Notes: generated by a model from the letters alone, not told the origin. Counted from the stretch's first letter, positions 33,180 through 42,405 are shown. The stretch is DNA of 52,767 nucleotides from Desulfatitalea alkaliphila (GCF_022968795.1 NZ_JALJRB010000030.1:1-52767); one strand, 5' to 3'. Program-made: numbers and translations.

Positions 33180-34910
33180 ATGGCACAGCATCCGGCAGAT
33201 CCAATGCATTACGAACTGGCGCGCATCCGCACGGAGGCGGCCACCGGGTATTTCGACGCCCGGCCGGAGGCGCCGCTCTCCTTTGCGCAAGCCCTGTCCT
33301 GGTGCCGATCTCATCCCAACGACCAGTTCATGCGCAAGCATTTGCTGCGCATGGTGGCCGAATGGTCGCCCGACGAGATGCAGGATCACATTCGGCGCGC
33401 CGACCGGGAGGATCTGTTCCTGCAGGCCCTGCTGCTGGAGGCGTGTATTGTCTTGCAGCCCTTTTTTCCTTTGCAACGGCGTTTTTCAGACAAACAACAG
33501 TCACGGTTGGCCGCCTTTGCGCCCTCGATTTACATCAAGGCCCACCGGCTGCGGGACCACCGCCTGCACCGCCGCTGGATCAAGCTGTTGCGCCCCAATT
33601 TCCTGCGGCATGACCCATTGCCGGCCCCTGAACCCATTGATTTGGCGGCGCCGGTTGCAGCGCAGGCCGTGGATCGGGCCATGGCCGCCCCCGAACCTTT
33701 GGACCGGCTGGCCGAGCGGCTCGCGCCGCCGGACGGGCCGGTGGCACCGGCGGGGCCCGATGCCGCCGCCATGGCCGCCGAGGCGCTGGCGCGGTTGACC
33801 CGCGCCGGGATCGATGTGGGGCCTGAGATGCGTCACGAAGCATCCCTGAGTCCCATCGCCCTTTTGCGCGAATGGCAATTGAATTTCGGCGTGGCCTGCG
33901 GCCGACACCACTATCGCCTCACAGGTCGCCAGATCGCCTTCGGCCGGGGATTGTCCTTGGAGAACGCACGGGTGGCCTGCGTCATGGAGATCGTGGAGCG
34001 GGTGTCGGCCTACGCCGACATCGCCGACAACGCGGCCCGGGGGTACGCACAGGACCTGCCCCTGGTGCGGGCCCGGTTTTCTGAATTGCAGCAGGAAGGT
34101 TTTGCTGCCCTGGATCCCGACCGGTTGGGATTGGAGGCGCCCTACCGGGACGAACCGCTGTACTGGGTGGAAGGTCGCAGCGCCGCCGCAGCCGGCGCCC
34201 AGCCTGTGCGGGTGCCGGCCCAAGCCGTGTTCTTGTTCAGCAATCTGGACGAGACGGCCCTCTTTTCCGGGCTGGGGTCTACCGGCTTGGGCGCCGGCGC
34301 CACCCCGGCCCAGGCCCGCTGCCAGGCGCTGCTGGAGGTGATCGAGCGGGATTGCGCCGCCACGATGCCCTGTGTCCCGGCTCTCTGTTTCGATATCGAA
34401 CCGGACGATCCCGCCGTCGCACGCCTGATGCAGCACTATGCGGCACGGGGCATCCGGGTGGGGTTTGTCGACCTGACCGGCCCCTTGGGAGTGCCGTGCT
34501 GTAAAAGCTACGTCGTGGCGGCGGACGGCACGTTGGCCATCGGCACGGGCGCCCATCTGGATGCCCGACGGGCCCTGCTTTCGGCCCTCACCGAAACCAC
34601 TTATCCGTTTCCCAACGGGCCGCCTTCGCGACCGCCGTCGCCGGCGGCGGTCAGGGTACCCCTGTCCGCCTTGCCCGATTACGACCGCGGCGATCCGGAG
34701 CGGAACCTGCACATGCTGGAAAACCTGCTGCTGGCCAACGGGTTCGAACCGATCTATGTGGATTTGACCCGTGCGGACCTGGGACTGCCCGTGGTGCGCG
34801 CCATCGTGCCGGGCATGGAGTTGCTGGGCGATTTCGATCGCTTTTCCCGGGTCCACCCCCGCCTTTACGGTCACTACCGTAAATATGCCCCGGGTCCTGA
34901 AGCGAAATAA
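33180..34910 (+). CDS. YcaO-domain protein
   Basis: YcaO enzymes use ATP to activate amide bonds, making azolines, thioamides or related backbone changes. The 576-residue protein has an uncharacterised helical N-terminal region (1-190), a Pro/Ala-rich linker (about 145-205), then the YcaO domain (about 230-570). The ATP-site glutamates are in ENARVACVMEIVERVSAY and QARCQALLEVIERDCA, and the later helix LDARRALLSALTETT is present. The C-terminus (PRLYGHYRKYAPGPEAK) lacks the PxPxP ending of azoline cyclodehydratases. No partner (E1-like, TfuA) and no clear precursor peptide is adjacent. Start ATG 33180 with GAGGGAGG. Substrate unknown. Confidence 0.82.
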   Translation: MAQHPADPMHYELARIRTEAATGYFDARPEAPLSFAQALSWCRSHPNDQFMRKHLLRMVAEWSPDEMQDHIRRADREDLFLQALLLEACIVLQPFFPLQRRFSDKQQSRLAAFAPSIYIKAHRLRDHRLHRRWIKLLRPNFLRHDPLPAPEPIDLAAPVAAQAVDRAMAAPEPLDRLAERLAPPDGPVAPAGPDAAAMAAEALARLTRAGIDVGPEMRHEASLSPIALLREWQLNFGVACGRHHYRLTGRQIAFGRGLSLENARVACVMEIVERVSAYADIADNAARGYAQDLPLVRARFSELQQEGFAALDPDRLGLEAPYRDEPLYWVEGRSAAAAGAQPVRVPAQAVFLFSNLDETALFSGLGSTGLGAGATPAQARCQALLEVIERDCAATMPCVPALCFDIEPDDPAVARLMQHYAARGIRVGFVDLTGPLGVPCCKSYVVAADGTLAIGTGAHLDARRALLSALTETTYPFPNGPPSRPPSPAAVRVPLSALPDYDRGDPERNLHMLENLLLANGFEPIYVDLTRADLGLPVVRAIVPGMELLGDFDRFSRVHPRLYGHYRKYAPGPEAK

Positions 34911-35069
34911 AGGCTTTCCCTTTTGCGGCATAGGTGATAGAAACCCATTCTTTTTGGCAACAGATAGGCTCTATGCGTTCGGGACGGGTCGGCTGTTGGC
35001 CACAACAGATGCAGTGCCTGCGAAGGGCTGCAACCGACAAAACGTGCCACGGCACGCAGGAGCGTATCC

Positions 35070-36713
35070 ATGACCCAGCCATTTGCCGCTTTGGGTCTGC
35101 ATCCCGTATTGGTGCAGACCGTCGCCGAGAAGGGGTATGATGCCCCGACCCCCATCCAGGCAAACATTATTCCCGCCATGCTCGAAGGCCGCGATGTGAT
35201 CGGCCAATCCCGGACCGGATCCGGCAAGACGGCCGGTTTCGCACTGCCCATGCTGCACGCCCTGGTGCCGGGACAGCGTCATGTGCAGTACCTCGTATTG
35301 GCCCCCACGCGTGAACTGGCCATTCAGGTGGCCGCGGCCATCTCGCAATACGGCCGCGGTGTGGGGGTGCGCGTGCTGGCCGTCTATGGCGGCCAACCCT
35401 ACAGCGAGCAGATAAAACCCTTGAAGAGGGGGGTCGATGTGGTGGTGGGCACCCCCGGTCGCCTGCTCGACCTGATGGCCCGCAAGGCGTTGGACCTTGG
35501 GCGAGTGGCCGGTGTCGTCGTGGACGAGGCCGACGAAATGCTCAGCATGGGCTTCATCGGGGACATCGAAGCCATTCTGCAAGCCACGCCGGCCGATCGC
35601 CGCACCGCTCTGTTTTCGGCCACCATGCCGGCGCCCATCCGCGCCCTGGCCCAGCGTTACCTGCGCGATCCACTGGTTTTTTCCATGGGCAAGGAGAAAC
35701 TGACCGTGGCCACGGTCGAGCAACGTTACTACCTGGTCAACGAGAACGACCGTCTGGCGGCCCTGACGCGGCTTTTCGAAGTGGAACCCATCGTCAGCGC
35801 CCTGGTGTTCGCCCGCACCCGCCTGGGTACCGGTGAGTTGGTCAACGCGCTGGTCGGTCGCGGTTTTACGGCCGAAGTGCTCAACGGCGATCTGAACCAG
35901 GAGGCGCGGGAGCGGGTGCTGCAACGCTTCCGCAACAACCGGATCAAGGTCCTGGTGGCCACCGACGTGGCCGCAAGGGGGTTGGACATCGATCATGTCA
36001 GCCATGTGTTCAACTACGACCTGCCCCAGGACCCCGAAGTGTATGTGCACCGCATCGGCCGCACCGGACGGGCCGGTAAAACGGGTGTGGCCATCAGCCT
36101 GCTGACCCCCAAGGAGCGCTGGTTCCTGCGTAAGGTGGAGTCTTTCACCAAACAAAAAATGACCCCCGCCGAGCTGCCCACGCCGGAGGCGATCCAAATC
36201 CGGCGCGACGAACAGCTGGTCGAGCAGATGGGCATCTGGCTGCGTCGCGGAAGGTGCCGGCGGGAAAGGGAATTGGTGACCACCCTCATGGAGCAGGGTC
36301 ACGATCTTGCTGAAATCGCCGCCGCTGCGCTCAAGCTGGTGCGCGCCGAGGAGGGCAACCGTCCCATTGCGCCCATCGGCGAACTGCTCGAGGAACGCCC
36401 CCGGGCCGCCCGGCCGGCCCCCCGCCGCGGCGAATGGACCAAAGGCCCGTCGCCGACCGCCGACCGCCGATCCCATGAAAACGGCATGGTGCGTCTGGCC
36501 CTGAACACCGGCAAATCCCATGGTCTGAGCGTGGGCCACATCGTGGGCAGCCTGGCCCACCATGCCGATATTCCGGGCGCGTGCATCGGCAGGATCCGCA
36601 TCGAAGATCGAACCACCTACGTGGATGTTCCCGAAAAAGTGGTGGCCCGGGTGTTGGGGATGAAGGCGCCTTACCGCATCGGGCGCCAGCAGGTCACGGT
36701 CGCCCTGGCTTGA
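35070..36713 (+). CDS. DEAD-box RNA helicase with DbpA-type RNA-binding C-terminus
   Basis: This 547-residue ATP-dependent RNA helicase is likely to act in ribosome assembly or mRNA turnover. Motifs in order: Q-motif region GYDAPTPIQ, motif I SRTGSGKT, PTRELA, TPGRLLDL, DEAD within VVDEADEMLSMGF, SAT (FSATMP), VFARTR, ATDVAARGLDID and HRIGRTGRAGKTG. After a linker rich in Arg and Pro (about 430-465), residues 470-547 resemble the DbpA RNA-binding domain (VRLALNTGKSHGLSVGHIVG, then IGRIRIEDRTTYVDVP). The 3' end overlaps the convergent tag gene by 20 nt. SD CAGGAGCG precedes ATG 35070. Confidence 0.93.
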   Translation: MTQPFAALGLHPVLVQTVAEKGYDAPTPIQANIIPAMLEGRDVIGQSRTGSGKTAGFALPMLHALVPGQRHVQYLVLAPTRELAIQVAAAISQYGRGVGVRVLAVYGGQPYSEQIKPLKRGVDVVVGTPGRLLDLMARKALDLGRVAGVVVDEADEMLSMGFIGDIEAILQATPADRRTALFSATMPAPIRALAQRYLRDPLVFSMGKEKLTVATVEQRYYLVNENDRLAALTRLFEVEPIVSALVFARTRLGTGELVNALVGRGFTAEVLNGDLNQEARERVLQRFRNNRIKVLVATDVAARGLDIDHVSHVFNYDLPQDPEVYVHRIGRTGRAGKTGVAISLLTPKERWFLRKVESFTKQKMTPAELPTPEAIQIRRDEQLVEQMGIWLRRGRCRRERELVTTLMEQGHDLAEIAAAALKLVRAEEGNRPIAPIGELLEERPRAARPAPRRGEWTKGPSPTADRRSHENGMVRLALNTGKSHGLSVGHIVGSLAHHADIPGACIGRIRIEDRTTYVDVPEKVVARVLGMKAPYRIGRQQVTVALA

Positions 36714-37299
36714 TTGCGTTGATCTCGGAGTGCCTGAAACAGTGCGTCAGGTGGTCATTGACCACCCCGGCCGCCTGCAAGAAGGCATAACAGATCGTAG
36801 TGCCCACGAATGAAAACCCTTTGGCCTTCAATGCCTTGCTCACACGGTCGGAAAGGGGCGTGGCGGCCGGCACCTGATCGGCGCGCGCCCAGTGGTTGCG
36901 GATAACCCGGCCCTCGGTGAAATCCCAAATAAAGTCGTCGAAGGATCCCCTCTCCGCTTGCACGCTTAGAAAGGCGCGCGCATTGCGCACCGCTGATTGC
37001 ACCTTGAGCCGGTTGCGAATGATGGCCGGATTTTCGAGGGCCGCGGCCAACTCCCGGTCCGACATGCGCGCGACCCGCCGCGGATCGAAACCGTGAAACA
37101 CCTTGCGAAATGCCTCCCGTTTGTGCAGCACCGTTTTCCAGGAGAGCCCGGCCTGGAAGGCGTCCAGCAGTAAAAATTCGAACCACTTGCGGTCATCGTG
37201 CAGCGGCACGCCCCATTCGTCGTCATGATAGCGCAGCATTAACGCATCGCTGCCCGGCCATGTGCAACGCGGTTTGTCGGCATTGTGAAGCGGGTGCAT
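36694..37299 (-). CDS. tag: DNA-3-methyladenine glycosylase I
   Basis: Tag excises 3-methyladenine from alkylated DNA. The 201-residue protein has RCTWPGSDALMLRYHDDEWG with the first zinc ligands, the catalytic region FEFLLLDAFQAGLSWKTVLHKREAFR, and the distal zinc ligands in VNDHLTHCFRH. The length and motif order match the family. Its last 20 nt overlap the helicase gene on the other strand. Confidence 0.93.
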   Translation of the reverse strand: MHPLHNADKPRCTWPGSDALMLRYHDDEWGVPLHDDRKWFEFLLLDAFQAGLSWKTVLHKREAFRKVFHGFDPRRVARMSDRELAAALENPAIIRNRLKVQSAVRNARAFLSVQAERGSFDDFIWDFTEGRVIRNHWARADQVPAATPLSDRVSKALKAKGFSFVGTTICYAFLQAAGVVNDHLTHCFRHSEINAIKPGRP

Positions 37300-37663
37300 G
37301 GCTTGCGGATCCTCCAGGTGAAAACAGAGACCGGACCACGCCGATCAGGGACGGTCGCATGATCCATGATGCCGGAGCCATATGGATGGGCCCCGACCCA
37401 GGTGCTGGTCAAGCTTAATGGCGTCTGCACGGCTGTATCCGTCGGGTCGTTCGATACTGCTAACCATGGAAAGGAACACTGTGTTAGAATTATTGTAATG
37501 GGGAACCGGTGTCAATGGTCGATCAATACCCGTCCGGGTGCATCCATCCGCGGTCGCGTTCCACCTTCAATCGACTTCGTTCCAATCGGCCCATGGATGG
37601 CGCCCCAAACCTGATGGCGTGCGGTCTATGGCAGCGAATTGGACCAAGGAGAACATCCGGCAA
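37300..37663. other. Intergenic region between tag and the kinase-like gene
   Basis: This stretch between divergent genes holds short spurious ORFs only. A TAGAAT -10-like box at 37485-37490 on the plus strand lacks a convincing -35. No repeat or RNA element was recognised. Confidence 0.3.
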
Positions 37664-38602
37664 ATGGCGTCCCGCTGGCTGGGGGATTCCAGCGCCTCTC
37701 TTGATATGGAGATCCACACCGACACCACGGACTTTTTCCGTGTGGAATATGGTGATGTGGTGGTCCTCAGGGACACGCCCTACCTGGTGCGGCAGAATGC
37801 CAAGGAAGAGCGGTTCGGGGTGGACGAGGACGTGAAATATTGGGTCAAGCGCGCCATTGACCTGCACAGCGGGGATGCCAAAATCATAAAACTCGCCTTT
37901 CATGAAAAATTTACATCCCGTATTGGCGACATTGCGTTCGAATGTTTTCGCAGCCCGCGTAAAGAGGCGCGGATACTGGACTTGGTAGCCGGCCACGGAA
38001 ACTTCATGCAGGGGTTTGCGGTTGAAGATGAAAAAGGCAACGTCGTGCGCGTTTTGGATTTGATCCACGGTCGACCGCTGTCCAAATATATCGAAGGCCT
38101 GAATGTGGGGCACCGCACCTATTTCACGGAACAGTTTCCGGGGATCCTGGAGCAATTCATGGCATGCATCAGGGCCATCGCGTTTCTGCACGAACATGGC
38201 GAAAAGCATGGCGATATCAGACGCGATCATATCTTTATCGACCGCGAGGACCACCGCTACCGCTGGATCGATTTCGACTTCAACTTCCGCCACCGGGAAA
38301 ACATTTATGCCTACGACCTGTTCGGCTTGGGAAACATTCTGTTGTTCCTTGCCGGCAAAGGGGATGTATTGCTGCATGACCTGCGCGATCAGCAAAGCTC
38401 GCTTCTCGATGTCCTGCAGGAGGAAGATTTAAATATCGTATTTCATAATCGGGTGGCCAATTTAAAGAAGATATACTCTTATATTCCGGAATCGCTGAAC
38501 CGGGTGTGCATGCATTTTGCCAAAGGTGCCAACTGGTATTATGAAAGCGCCACCCAACTGCACCACGATTTGGAAGTATTCAAGAATGAGTGGCAGACCT
38601 GA
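37664..38602 (+). CDS. Protein-kinase-like fold protein
   Basis: This 312-residue protein resembles bacterial kinase/aminoglycoside-phosphotransferase folds. The catalytic loop reads EKHGDIRRDHIFID (HGD...H in place of the canonical HxD...N) and the metal-binding triad is DFDF (WIDFDFNFRH) instead of DFG. An N-lobe beta-sheet region precedes it (DTPYLVRQNAKEERFG, then KIIKLAFHEKF with a candidate Lys). Activity may be retained or may be that of a pseudokinase. ATG 37664 has AAGGAGA 11 nt upstream; earlier in-frame ATGs lack a ribosome site. It lies 15 nt ahead of a universal stress protein gene, suggesting a signalling operon. Confidence 0.6.
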   Translation: MASRWLGDSSASLDMEIHTDTTDFFRVEYGDVVVLRDTPYLVRQNAKEERFGVDEDVKYWVKRAIDLHSGDAKIIKLAFHEKFTSRIGDIAFECFRSPRKEARILDLVAGHGNFMQGFAVEDEKGNVVRVLDLIHGRPLSKYIEGLNVGHRTYFTEQFPGILEQFMACIRAIAFLHEHGEKHGDIRRDHIFIDREDHRYRWIDFDFNFRHRENIYAYDLFGLGNILLFLAGKGDVLLHDLRDQQSSLLDVLQEEDLNIVFHNRVANLKKIYSYIPESLNRVCMHFAKGANWYYESATQLHHDLEVFKNEWQT

Positions 38603-38617
38603 CCCGTGGAGGGACTT

Positions 38618-39109
38618 ATGAACGATGACGCGGCAAACACTGGAAATGGCGAAAAAGTATTCAACCGCAACATTCTGATCGCCGTGGATGAATCAGCGAA
38701 CGCCCGCAGGGCGGTTGCCTACGTGGGACAGCTCCTGGGCGGGCTGGCGGGTTTCAATGTGATGCTTTTGCATGTGGTGCCGGAACCGGAGGAGGATTTT
38801 TTCCCCTCCACCGAGGAAAAAGAAAAATGGTTGGCGCACTACAGTGAAAAAGTGGATGGCATGTTGGCGGACTATCGTCAACTGCTGATTGAAAAGGGAT
38901 TTGCGCCGGATGCCGTATCGGTCCGTTCCACGCTGCGCTACTGTCCTTCCATGGCCGCTTGTATTCTGTCGGAGCGGGATGAGACCGGGTACAGCACCAT
39001 CGTCGTCGGCAGGCAGGGGCTTTCGCGCAGCGAGGAGTTCCTGTTCGGCAGCATTTCGAGCAAAATCGTCAGCCACGCACGCAAATGCACGATATGGGTC
39101 GTGGAATAG
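38618..39109 (+). CDS. Universal stress protein (UspA family)
   Basis: This 163-residue single-domain UspA fold protein begins with NILIAVDESANARRAVAYV and ends with the ATP-binding signature VVGRQGLSRSEEFLFGSISSKIV, so it is likely of the ATP-binding type. ATG 38618 has GGAGGGA just upstream. It lies between a kinase-like gene and a synthetase/acetyltransferase gene, with short gaps on both sides (15 and 75 nt), so a joint role in energy-state or stress response is plausible but inferred. Confidence 0.9.
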   Translation: MNDDAANTGNGEKVFNRNILIAVDESANARRAVAYVGQLLGGLAGFNVMLLHVVPEPEEDFFPSTEEKEKWLAHYSEKVDGMLADYRQLLIEKGFAPDAVSVRSTLRYCPSMAACILSERDETGYSTIVVGRQGLSRSEEFLFGSISSKIVSHARKCTIWVVE

Positions 39110-39184
39110 AAAAAAAAGGTTGTGCCATTGAATTGAATAGCGTTCATGCCCGCCTTCTTTCTTCCAAACCAAAGGGGTGATGCA

Positions 39185-41878
39185 ATGACCATTCGCAATC
39201 TCGAGTTCATGTTCAACCCCTCCGCCGTCGCCTTGGTGGGCGCGAGCCGAAAGCCCGGCTCCGTCGGTGCCGTCATGGCCCGGAATCTGGTGAGCGCCGG
39301 CTTCAAAGGAGATATCTTCCCGGTCAATGCGAAGTACAAGACCATCGAAGGGCTGCCCGCCTATCCCGATGTGAACCGCTTGCCCAAAACGCCCGACCTG
39401 GCCGTTATCGCCACGCCGCCGGACACGGTGCCGCGCCTGATCGAAACACTGGGTCGGCGGGGTACCCGGGCGGCGGTGGTCATCACGGCCGGTTTCCACG
39501 AAGGCGGCAGCGAGAAAGGGCAGTGGTTGTGCACGCAGATGCTCAACGCGGCCCGCCCCCACCTGCTGCGCATCGTGGGGCCCAACTGCCTGGGCATCAT
39601 GGTGCCCGGCGTGGGCCTCAATGCGAGTTTCGGCCATGTGCCGCCTCTTCAAGGCAGCATCGCGTTCGTCGCCCAGTCGGGGGCGGTTCAAACCTCGGTG
39701 CTCGACTGGGCCACGTCCAAGGGCATCGGGTTTTCCCATTTCGTCTCCGTGGGCAACATGTCCGATGTGGATTTCGGCGACATGCTCGATTACCTGGCCG
39801 CCGACAAAAGCGCCAAAGCGATTCTGCTCTACATCGAGAACATTACCCATGCACGCAAGTTCATGTCCGCGGCCCGCGCGGCGGCCCGCATGAAACCGGT
39901 GATCGTGGTCAAGGCCGGACGGCACGCCGAGGGCGCCCGCGCCGCCGCTTCCCACACCGGTGCCCTGGCCGGCGCCGACGACGTTTACAACGCCGCCTTC
40001 GAGCGCGCCGGGCTGTTGCGGGTGATGGACATGCAAGCCCTCTTCGATGCCGTGGAGACCTTGGCCAAGTCGCGCCCGTTCGCCGGTGATTGTCTGGCCA
40101 TCCTGACCAATGGCGGCGGGATGGGGGTGCTGGCCACCGACGTCCTGATGGACAAACAGGGCCGTTTGGCCGATTTGGCCCCTGAGACCATCGACCGGCT
40201 CGATGGGGTGCTCCCGCGCACCTGGTCCCGCAACAATCCGGTGGACATCATCGGCGATGCCCCACCGGATCGTTATGCCGATGCATTGCGCATCCTGCTC
40301 ACGGACAAGGGGGTGGATGCCGTCCTGGTGTTGAATTGTCCCACGGCCGTGGCCTCCAGCACCGAAGCCGCCCGGGCGATGATCGATACGCTCAAGGAAA
40401 ACAGCGCAAAGATCGGCGCGCGGGGCATCTTCACCAGCTGGCTGGGCATCGATTCGGCGCGGGAGGCCCGCAGGATCTTTGCCGAAAACCGGATTCCGAG
40501 CTATCAGACACCGACGGAAGCCATTCGCGGGTTTATGCAGATGGTGCGCTACCGCCGCAGTCAGGCGATGCTGATGGAAACACCGCCCGGCATCCCGGAG
40601 GTTTTCGAGCCGGCAACCGAAGAAGCGCGCGAGATCGTTCATGCGGCGCTGACCGAAGACCGTACTTGGCTGACCGAAATGGAAACAACGGCGGTCCTGG
40701 CCGCATACCGCATTCCAGTGGTCGATACCCATGCCGTGGCGACACCTGAAGCGGCCGCCGCGCTGGCCGCACGGCTGGGCGCACCATTGGTTCTGAAAAT
40801 CCGATCACCCGATATCATCCACAAGTCGGATGCGGGCGGGGTGGCAGTGAACCTGATCTCGCCGGCAGCGGTGCAAGCCGCGGCGTTGCGTATGCAGCAA
40901 CACATTCGCGAAATCCGTCCCGATGCGACCTTGTCCGGCTTTGCGGTGCAGCCCATGGTGCATCGCCCCAACGCCCGGGAATTGATTGTGGGCGCCAGTG
41001 AAGACGTCCAGTTCGGGCCGGTGATTCTTTTCGGTCAGGGTGGTACGGCCGTTGAGATCATCCGTGACAAGGCCATTGCCCTGCCACCGCTGAACATGCA
41101 CCTTGCGCATGAGGTCATGCGCCGCACGCGCGTCTACGGATTGCTGCACGGCTACCGCGGCAAACCGGCCGCCGATTTGGACAGCATCGCGCTGACCCTC
41201 GTCAAAGTGTCGCAACTGGTCAGCGATATCGCCGAGATCGCCGAGCTGGACATCAATCCCTTGTTGGCCGATGAGCGGGGGGTGTTGGCACTGGACGTGC
41301 GCATCAAGGTCGCCCGATCACGACTGACCGCTGAAAAGCGTTTGGCCATCGGTCCTTACCCTAAGGTGCTGGAATCGACGCTGACCCTCGGCGACGGCCA
41401 AAAGCTATTGATCCGGCCCATTCGGCCGGAGGACGAACCGGCGTTGCAGGACCTTTTTTCCAAGCTCTCCATGGATGAAATCCGGCTGCGATTTTTACAT
41501 GCCATGAAGATATTGTCCCACCAGATGGCGGCCCGCTTGACCCAGATCGACTATGATCGTGAAATGGCCCTGGTGCTGTGCCCGCCGGGCGCAGAAACGG
41601 CAGCGGAGCTGTTCGGCGTGGTGCGCCTGGCCGCCGATCCGGACAACGAGCGTGCGGAATTCGCCATTCTTCTGCGCCGGGACATGACCGGCATGGGCTT
41701 GGGCCCCATGCTCATGCGCCGCATCATCGATTACGCCAGGCAAAAGGGGATCCGGGAGCTCCAGGGGGATGTGCTTTCCGATAACCGGGCCATGCTGAAA
41801 CTTTGCGAGGCCTTCGGTTTTAAAAGAAGACGCGACCCGCAGGATCCCGAGATTGTGATGGTCACATTGGCCCTTTGA
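39185..41878 (+). CDS. ADP-forming acyl-CoA synthetase fused to a GNAT acetyltransferase (Pat-like)
   Basis: The 897-residue fusion has a CoA-binding/ligase alpha region (1-460), an ATP-grasp beta region (about 490-715) and a C-terminal GNAT domain (about 735-897; LLIRPIRPEDEPALQDLF, then RRDMTGMGLGPMLMRRIIDYA). The alpha part keeps ASHTGALAG with His257, the residue that aligns with the phospho-histidine of archaeal ADP-forming acetyl-CoA synthetases, whereas protein acetyltransferases such as Pat/PatZ often lose synthetase activity. It could therefore be both an ATP-yielding acyl-CoA synthetase and a protein lysine acetyltransferase. ATG 39185 with AAGGGGTGA upstream. Confidence 0.85.
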   Translation: MTIRNLEFMFNPSAVALVGASRKPGSVGAVMARNLVSAGFKGDIFPVNAKYKTIEGLPAYPDVNRLPKTPDLAVIATPPDTVPRLIETLGRRGTRAAVVITAGFHEGGSEKGQWLCTQMLNAARPHLLRIVGPNCLGIMVPGVGLNASFGHVPPLQGSIAFVAQSGAVQTSVLDWATSKGIGFSHFVSVGNMSDVDFGDMLDYLAADKSAKAILLYIENITHARKFMSAARAAARMKPVIVVKAGRHAEGARAAASHTGALAGADDVYNAAFERAGLLRVMDMQALFDAVETLAKSRPFAGDCLAILTNGGGMGVLATDVLMDKQGRLADLAPETIDRLDGVLPRTWSRNNPVDIIGDAPPDRYADALRILLTDKGVDAVLVLNCPTAVASSTEAARAMIDTLKENSAKIGARGIFTSWLGIDSAREARRIFAENRIPSYQTPTEAIRGFMQMVRYRRSQAMLMETPPGIPEVFEPATEEAREIVHAALTEDRTWLTEMETTAVLAAYRIPVVDTHAVATPEAAAALAARLGAPLVLKIRSPDIIHKSDAGGVAVNLISPAAVQAAALRMQQHIREIRPDATLSGFAVQPMVHRPNARELIVGASEDVQFGPVILFGQGGTAVEIIRDKAIALPPLNMHLAHEVMRRTRVYGLLHGYRGKPAADLDSIALTLVKVSQLVSDIAEIAELDINPLLADERGVLALDVRIKVARSRLTAEKRLAIGPYPKVLESTLTLGDGQKLLIRPIRPEDEPALQDLFSKLSMDEIRLRFLHAMKILSHQMAARLTQIDYDREMALVLCPPGAETAAELFGVVRLAADPDNERAEFAILLRRDMTGMGLGPMLMRRIIDYARQKGIRELQGDVLSDNRAMLKLCEAFGFKRRRDPQDPEIVMVTLAL

Positions 41879-41932
41879 CCCTTGCGCTTAAGCATAAAGC
41901 CCAAGTCGGGACTTGCCCCATTTGAAATAGCG

Positions 41933-42184
41933 TCAGGTGTTCACCTTCGACGTCAAATAGGCGATGCAACCTTTCAGTGTGGCAAGGTGGGGGTAGTCTT
42001 CTTCGGGTATGTTCACCTGCAGCGTGGTTTGCAGCGCCGCGGCGAGGTTCATGAAATCGACGGAGTCGAAATCGAACTGATTGCGAAACCGGTCCGCAGG
42101 ATCGATGTTTGCGAGATCGGCTTCCGGCGCGATGGTGCGGATGATGTCCAGGATGGTTTTGCTGATCTGTTCTCGGGTCGCCAT
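41933..42184 (-). CDS. Acyl carrier protein (solitary)
   Basis: This 83-residue acidic four-helix carrier has the phosphopantetheine attachment Ser41 in NQFDFDSVDFMNLAAAL (DSV where FabD-type ACPs have DSL). No ketosynthase, adenylation or other fatty-acid/polyketide gene is adjacent, so its acyl partner is unknown. The start is ATG 42184 with GGAGA 8 nt upstream; the longer in-frame reading to 42307 runs through the promoter and is rejected. Convergent with the synthetase/GNAT gene. Confidence 0.85.
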   Translation of the reverse strand: MATREQISKTILDIIRTIAPEADLANIDPADRFRNQFDFDSVDFMNLAAALQTTLQVNIPEEDYPHLATLKGCIAYLTSKVNT

Positions 42185-42278
42185 TGGCATTCTCCGGGTT
42201 CGGGCTTGCCGGTTCAGGGATGAATGCCGTTTTGTTGCGGCCCGCAACGCCGGTGCATCCGTCCCGCCCCATGTGTGA

Positions 42279-42307
42279 ATTTTCACGGCAGCAGGGCGAT
42301 CTGTCAA
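42279..42307 (-). promoter_or_regulatory. Sigma70-type promoter of the acyl carrier protein gene
   Basis: Minus-strand -35 TTGACA (42307-42302), 17-bp spacer, then -10 GAAAAT (42284-42279). Transcription would start near 42272 and leave a leader of about 88 nt before ATG 42184. Confidence 0.6.
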
Positions 42308-42405
42308 TGAAAATAAATGCGGTTATGCACAACGCCCAAGCAAAATGAGAAGCGGGCGAAAGCAGCATCGGGATCGAAATCGATTTGGAAGGGTATGGGT
42401 TGTTT

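Noticed and set aside
34934-35140. Possible Cys-containing short peptide gene between ycaO and the helicase, considered as a YcaO precursor
   Set aside because: It overlaps the helicase start, has no ribosome site of its own and shows no leader/core pattern.
34971-36563. 530-codon antisense ORF opposite the DEAD-box helicase
   Set aside because: Same reason: the helicase motifs are complete on the plus strand and the antisense product resembles no family.
38693-40732. Long antisense ORF (679 codons) opposite the UspA and synthetase genes
   Set aside because: It is a shadow of GC-rich coding DNA: the plus-strand genes have clear domains, and the antisense product has repetitive His/Gly/Gln composition without any recognisable fold.
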